From Rhodospirillales bacterium (lineage in GTDB: Bacteria; Pseudomonadota; Alphaproteobacteria; UBA828), in contig JAPOPO010000018.1 in the NCBI GenBank assembly GCA_026712885.1, positions 1 to 8,965 on the forward strand: a stretch of 8,965 bases of DNA, given 5' to 3'. Below are positions 5,780 to 8,965 of the stretch, in pieces. The translations under genes and the position numbers were made by a program. Numbering within the stretch: the first letter of the stretch is position 1; each line of letters starts with the position of its first letter. The notes beneath the pieces are model-generated. The model was not told the origin of the DNA, made no database searches, and was given only the letters and a program-made list of their open reading frames with translations.

Positions 5780-7375
5780 TCAGGCCGCCAGGTCCTCGCC
5801 GGCAAGGGCGCGGTCGATCAGCGTGACCGTCTCCGCGAGCCCGTAGAGGGCGATGAACGAGCCCATGCGCGGGCCCTGGCTCTGACCCAGAAGGATCTCG
5901 TAGAGCGCGCGGAACCAGTCACGCAACGATTCAAACGGGTGGCGCTTGCCCACCTCGTAGACCTCGGTCTGGATATCCTCGGCGCGCGAATCTGCCGGCA
6001 GCGCGGTGAGCACGGCGCGCAGGTCGTCGAGCGCTGCCCGCTCCTCCGCCAGCGGCGCGCGGTAGGCCTTCGTCGGCTTCACCATGTCGCGGTAGTAGGT
6101 GATGGCGTGGCCGACCAGCGCGTCGAGGATCGGCGCGGTCTCCGGCGACGCACCCGGCACGTAGCGTGTGATGAAGCCCCAGAGCACTGCCGGGTCCTCG
6201 GTGTTGCAGACGCTCGCCAGGTTGAGAAGGATGCCGTAGCTCAATCCGCTCTCGGGCTCAGGCGGGTGGCCGGCGTGAATGTGCCAGGCCGGGCTCTCGA
6301 GCCGCTCGGCCTCCCCCTGTTCCGGGTACTTCGCGAGATGGGTCAGGTGGTCGTCCACGTGGCGCGGAATCACGTCGAAGTAGAGCCGCTTGGCGCGCCT
6401 CGGCGCGTTGTACATGTAGAGCGAGAGCGAATCGCGTGGCCCGTAGGTGAGCCATTCCTCGATGGCGAGGCCGTTGCCGCGCGACTTCGAGATCTTCTCA
6501 CCGTTCTCGTCGAGGAAGAGCTCGTAGATGAAGCCGGCGGGCGGCCTGGAGCCCAGCGCGCGGCAGATCTTGCCCGAGAGCTCGACGGAGCTGATCAGGT
6601 CCTTCCCCGCCATCTCGTAGTCGACGCCGAGCGCGTGCCAGCGCATGGCCCAGTCCGCCTTCCACTGCAACTTGCAGCGGCCGCCCGTGATCGGGACGGT
6701 CATGGTCTCGCCGTCCTCGTCTACGTAGCCCACGGTTCCCGCGTCCTCGTCACGGGCCGTGATGGGCACCTGCAGCACGCGGCCGGTCTTCGGGCAGAGC
6801 GGCAGGAAGGGGCTGTAGGTCGCCTGGCGCTCCGCCCCCAGCGTCGGCAGGATGATGCGCATGATCTCGTCGTAGTGACGCAGCACGTCCATGAGCGCGC
6901 CGTCGAACTCGCCCGAGCGATAGGCCTCGCTCGAGCTCTTGAAGGTGTAGTCGAAGCCGAAGTCGTCAAGGAAGGCGCGTAGCCGCGCATTGTTGTGGGC
7001 CCCAAAACTCTCGTGGGTGCCGAAGGGGTCGGGGATCTGCGTCAGCGGCTTGCCAAGGTGCCGCTCCACCATCGCCCGCTCGGGGATGTTGTCCGGCACC
7101 TTGCGCAGTGCGTCCATGTCGTCCGAGAAGGCGACGAGGCGCGTCGGGATGTCGCTCAGAGTCGCGAAGGCGTGGCGCACCATGGTCGTGCGCGCGACCT
7201 CGGCGAAGGTGCCGATATGGGGCAGGCCCGAGGGACCGTAGCCGGTCTCGAACAGCGCGTAGCCCTTCGCCGGCGTCTTGCCGCCGATACGCTTCAGCAG
7301 CGCCGCGGCCTCCTTGAAGGGCCAAGCCTTGGCGGTCTGGGCCAGCGCCCGCAGGTCGTGTGCCGTGTCGTTCAT
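5780..7375 (-). CDS. lysK: Lysine--tRNA ligase, class I (LysRS-I)
   Basis: This enzyme charges tRNA-Lys with lysine using ATP in the cytoplasm. The protein is 531 residues, normal for the class I enzyme, which is unrelated to the class II LysS of E. coli. The Rossmann-type catalytic domain carries the HIGH-like motif as PHIGT (52-56) within ETGYGPSGLPHIGTFAEVAR (43-62). The KMSKS-like loop is KISKS (294-298), followed by RGNGLAIEEWL. The helical C-terminal region is tRNA-binding in this family. The frame is open to 7804, but the ATG at 7375 is chosen because the sequence that follows (AKAWPFKEAAALLKR) is the standard N-terminus of the family and everything before it is low-complexity Arg/Ala/Pro. 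It is divergent from the helicase gene with 71 nt between the starts. No T-box or other leader RNA is seen. Class I LysRS is the common form in archaea and in many alphaproteobacteria. Confidence 0.96.
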   Translation of the reverse strand: MNDTAHDLRALAQTAKAWPFKEAAALLKRIGGKTPAKGYALFETGYGPSGLPHIGTFAEVARTTMVRHAFATLSDIPTRLVAFSDDMDALRKVPDNIPERAMVERHLGKPLTQIPDPFGTHESFGAHNNARLRAFLDDFGFDYTFKSSSEAYRSGEFDGALMDVLRHYDEIMRIILPTLGAERQATYSPFLPLCPKTGRVLQVPITARDEDAGTVGYVDEDGETMTVPITGGRCKLQWKADWAMRWHALGVDYEMAGKDLISSVELSGKICRALGSRPPAGFIYELFLDENGEKISKSRGNGLAIEEWLTYGPRDSLSLYMYNAPRRAKRLYFDVIPRHVDDHLTHLAKYPEQGEAERLESPAWHIHAGHPPEPESGLSYGILLNLASVCNTEDPAVLWGFITRYVPGASPETAPILDALVGHAITYYRDMVKPTKAYRAPLAEERAALDDLRAVLTALPADSRAEDIQTEVYEVGKRHPFESLRDWFRALYEILLGQSQGPRMGSFIALYGLAETVTLIDRALAGEDLAA

Positions 7376-7377
7376 CG

Positions 7378-7389
7378 TCCGGATCCGGA
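7378..7389. repeat. Perfect 12-bp palindrome in the lysK leader
   Basis: TCCGGATCCGGA reads the same on both strands and is also a tandem pair of the 6-bp palindrome TCCGGA. It ends 2 nt before the lysK ATG, over the place where a Shine-Dalgarno sequence would sit. It could be an operator, or a site for a regulator acting on the lysK start region. Such short GC-rich palindromes also occur by chance, so the role is open. Confidence 0.5.
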
Positions 7390-7391
7390 AG

Positions 7392-7410
7392 CCGGCGGAA
7401 CATGCGCCGG
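7392..7410. repeat. 6-bp inverted repeat in the lysK/helicase divergent spacer
   Basis: CCGGCG (7392-7397) and CGCCGG (7405-7410) are perfect inverted copies around a 7-nt centre. The element lies almost in the middle of the 71-nt spacer and covers the predicted lysK -10 region. An operator-like dyad is one reading. Chance is also likely, since the spacer is very GC-rich. Confidence 0.35.
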
Positions 7411-7428
7411 GCCGCCGCCGCACGTCAA
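7399..7428 (-). promoter_or_regulatory. Possible lysK promoter
   Basis: Minus-strand TTGACG (7428-7423) matches 5 of 6 bases of the sigma70 -35 consensus. Eighteen nucleotides further on lies CATGTT (7404-7399), only a 3-of-6 match to the -10. The implied start is near 7392 and gives a leader of about 17 nt. The -35 is good, the -10 is poor, and the location in the divergent spacer is right. Confidence 0.35.
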
Positions 7429-7432
7429 CCGC

Positions 7433-7438
7433 TATACT
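7433..7438 (+). promoter_or_regulatory. Possible -10 element of the helicase gene
   Basis: TATACT on the plus strand matches 5 of 6 bases of the -10 consensus, but no -35 is visible 16-18 nt upstream. The predicted transcription start (about 7445) is 2 nt before the helicase ATG at 7447, so the mRNA would be essentially leaderless. That fits the lack of any ribosome binding site there. Confidence is low because the call rests on one hexamer. Confidence 0.3.
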
Positions 7439-7446
7439 CCCGCCCG

Positions 7447-8965
7447 ATGCCGGCACCTCTCGAGTCACGCGAGCCTTCTCCACCGCCGTCCGTGCCGCCG
7501 CTGCTGCCGCGCGCCCCGGTGCTTGCGGTGGCGCCGCGCCACGCGGCCTGGCTGGACGAGTACGGCGCGCTCGCGCGGCTCTCCCACGACGCGGCCGCCG
7601 AACGGCTCGCCGCCGACGGTCGCCCGCCCTACGTCTGCCATGCCAAGGCCACCGCCCGCAGGCTGGGCCTGCACACGCTCGCGGCGCTGGACGTGCTGGA
7701 GCTCTTCGCCTTCGTGCATCCGGCGCGCCAGGCCGTACCCACGGTGCGGGGACTGGCACGCGCTCTCGGGCTCGCGCTGCCCGCGAGCATCGAGGACGAG
7801 GCATCGACCCTGCTCAGGGCCGCCGAGACCCTGCTTGTCGCGCTGGCGGCACCGGGCCTCACGGGCGAGAGAGACGCCCCCGCCATTGCGCGCACGATGG
7901 CCCGTGCGGGCTGGCTCTGGGGCGATGCGGCGGTCGCGGCGCTGGCGGCCGGCGGCCGCGCGGCACCGGGCGCAGGCCGTACCGGCGACGGCGGCGCGCT
8001 CGCGGTCTGGACCCGGCTCAAGGAGTGGCAGGAGAGCGCGCCACCGCCGGCACCCGGCCACGATCCGGTGCCGACCGCGGCCGCGCGGCAGCGTCTGGCG
8101 CATCTGCTCGGCGAGGGCGCCGAGCCCAGGCCCGAGCAGGCGGACTTCGCCTCTGCCGCCTGCGCCGCCTTCGACCCAATCGAGGCGGAGGAAGAGCCCC
8201 ACGTGGTGCTGGCGGAGGCCGGCACCGGGGTGGGCAAGACCCTCGGCTACATCGCGCCGGCGAGCCTCTGGGCCGAGCGCAACGAGGGCACGGTCTGGCT
8301 CTCCACCTTCACGCGCAACCTCCAGCGCCAGATCGACCAGGAGCTCGACCGGCTCTATCCGGAGCCCAAGGTCAAGGCCGAGAAGGTCGTGCTGCGCAAG
8401 GGTCGCGAGAACTACCTCTGCCTGCTCAACATGGAAGAAGCGCTCGGCCGCAGCGCGCTGGTGACGGGGGACCGCATCGCGCTCGGTCTCATGGCCCGCT
8501 GGGCAGCCGCGACGCGGGACGGCGACATAACCGGCGGCGATCTTCCGGCCTGGCTCGCCGACCTGCTCGACTACGGCCGCACTCTCGGCCTCGCCGACCG
8601 GCGCGGCGAGTGCATCCACAGCGCCTGCACCCACTACCGCCGCTGCTTCATCGAGAAGAGCCAGCGCAAGGCGCGGCGGGCGGACATGGTGATCGCCAAT
8701 CACGCGCTGCTCATGGTGCAGGCGGCGCGCGCGGTCTTCGGCACAGGCGACGAGCGGAGCGTGCCGACGCGCTACGTGCTCGACGAGGGGCACCATCTCT
8801 TCGACGCGGCGGACAGCGCCTTTTCCGCCCACCTCTCCGGCAAGGAGGCACTCGAGCTGAGGCGCTGGCTGCTCGGCCCGGAATCGCGGGGCCGCGGCGA
8901 TGCCGGCCGCGCGCGGGGCCTGCGCAGCCGGATCGAGGATCTGATCGCCGACCGCGACGCTGCGC
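7447..8965 (+). CDS. DinG/XPD-like ATP-dependent Fe-S DNA helicase (N-terminal 506 residues; runs off right edge)
   Basis: This is a superfamily 2 helicase of the XPD/DinG type, which unwinds DNA in repair using ATP and an iron-sulfur cluster. Motifs in order are RPEQ (228-231, Q-motif-like), Walker A AGTGVGKT (258-265), STFTRNLQRQ (motif Ia), four cysteines C325, C389, C394 and C400 placed as the cluster ligands (the last three in GECIHSACTHYRRC), ANHALLM, and motif II DEGH at 446-449, a DEAH variant. Residues 62-133 (for example YVCHAKATARRLGL, then LDVLELFAFVHP and RGLARALGL) look like the rear half of a DnaQ-type exonuclease domain, as in the DinG proteins of Firmicutes, but the expected acidic and histidine residues are not evident. 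The ATG at 7447 is the first start of the open frame after the divergent spacer; no ribosome binding site is seen. The C-terminal helicase motifs lie outside the window. Confidence 0.9.
   Translation, partial: MPAPLESREPSPPPSVPPLLPRAPVLAVAPRHAAWLDEYGALARLSHDAAAERLAADGRPPYVCHAKATARRLGLHTLAALDVLELFAFVHPARQAVPTVRGLARALGLALPASIEDEASTLLRAAETLLVALAAPGLTGERDAPAIARTMARAGWLWGDAAVAALAAGGRAAPGAGRTGDGGALAVWTRLKEWQESAPPPAPGHDPVPTAAARQRLAHLLGEGAEPRPEQADFASAACAAFDPIEAEEEPHVVLAEAGTGVGKTLGYIAPASLWAERNEGTVWLSTFTRNLQRQIDQELDRLYPEPKVKAEKVVLRKGRENYLCLLNMEEALGRSALVTGDRIALGLMARWAAATRDGDITGGDLPAWLADLLDYGRTLGLADRRGECIHSACTHYRRCFIEKSQRKARRADMVIANHALLMVQAARAVFGTGDERSVPTRYVLDEGHHLFDAADSAFSAHLSGKEALELRRWLLGPESRGRGDAGRARGLRSRIEDLIADRDAA

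Noticed and set aside
5744..6982. 412-codon plus-strand open frame opposite lysK
   Set aside because: Low-complexity Arg/Val/Ala composition and complete overlap with lysK, whose motifs are unambiguous.
7376..7804. N-terminal extension of lysK upstream of 7375
   Set aside because: The extension is Arg/Ala/Pro-rich, lies antisense to the helicase start, and precedes the normal N-terminus of class I LysRS.
6995..8464. 489-codon plus-strand open frame across the lysK 5' end, the spacer and the helicase
   Set aside because: It is in a different frame from the helicase, whose Walker A, cysteines and DEGH motif are all in frame with the ATG at 7447. The translation is Arg/Pro/Ser-rich and shows no motif.
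7465..8832. 455-codon minus-strand open frame opposite the helicase
   Set aside because: Antisense shadow of the helicase with no recognisable domain.
1..8965. CRISPR array, insertion sequence, tRNA, rRNA or phage genes
   Set aside because: No regularly spaced direct repeats, transposase motifs, terminal inverted repeats or tRNA-like cloverleafs were seen. Coding genes account for almost the whole window.

Overview
The window looks like chromosomal DNA from a high-GC alphaproteobacterium, probably Rhodospirillales-like. Three things point there: a class I (archaeal-type) lysyl-tRNA synthetase, a bacterial member of the ELM1/DUF1022 family, and a large DinG-like iron-sulfur helicase of a type I associate with alphaproteobacteria. 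The placement is inferred from gene content and base composition, not from a database search. No mobile element, CRISPR array, rRNA or tRNA was seen.

Layout, left to right. Bases 1-3940, minus strand, hold one ABC importer operon of the branched-chain amino acid/amide (HAAT, Liv) type. It is transcribed from the right in the order substrate-binding protein (Tat leader), livG-type ATPase, livF-type ATPase, livH-type permease, livM-type permease (cut by the left edge). LivG/livF and livH/livM overlap by 4 nt. A strong GC-rich hairpin sits between the binding-protein gene and livG. Bases 4040-5630, minus strand, hold a two-gene unit: a putative 2OG-Fe(II) dioxygenase followed by an ELM1-family protein that overlaps it by 29 nt and seems to start at TTG. 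This pair has a lower GC content than its flanks where I counted it. Bases 5780-7375, minus strand, are lysK (class I LysRS). A 71-bp divergent spacer containing two short dyads separates it from a plus-strand Fe-S helicase gene (7447 onward), which runs off the right edge.

The importer genes form one complete system: a periplasmic receptor, two permeases and two ATPases. Its true substrate cannot be read from sequence. The oxygenase/ELM1 pair is the least understood part and the best candidate for an undescribed function: the overlap suggests co-expression, but no pathway can be assigned. LysK and the helicase are housekeeping-type genes. Most of the window is ordinary. The points worth a second look are the oxygenase/ELM1 pair, the intercistronic hairpin in the importer operon, the degenerate exonuclease-like N-terminus of the helicase, and the palindromes in the lysK/helicase spacer.
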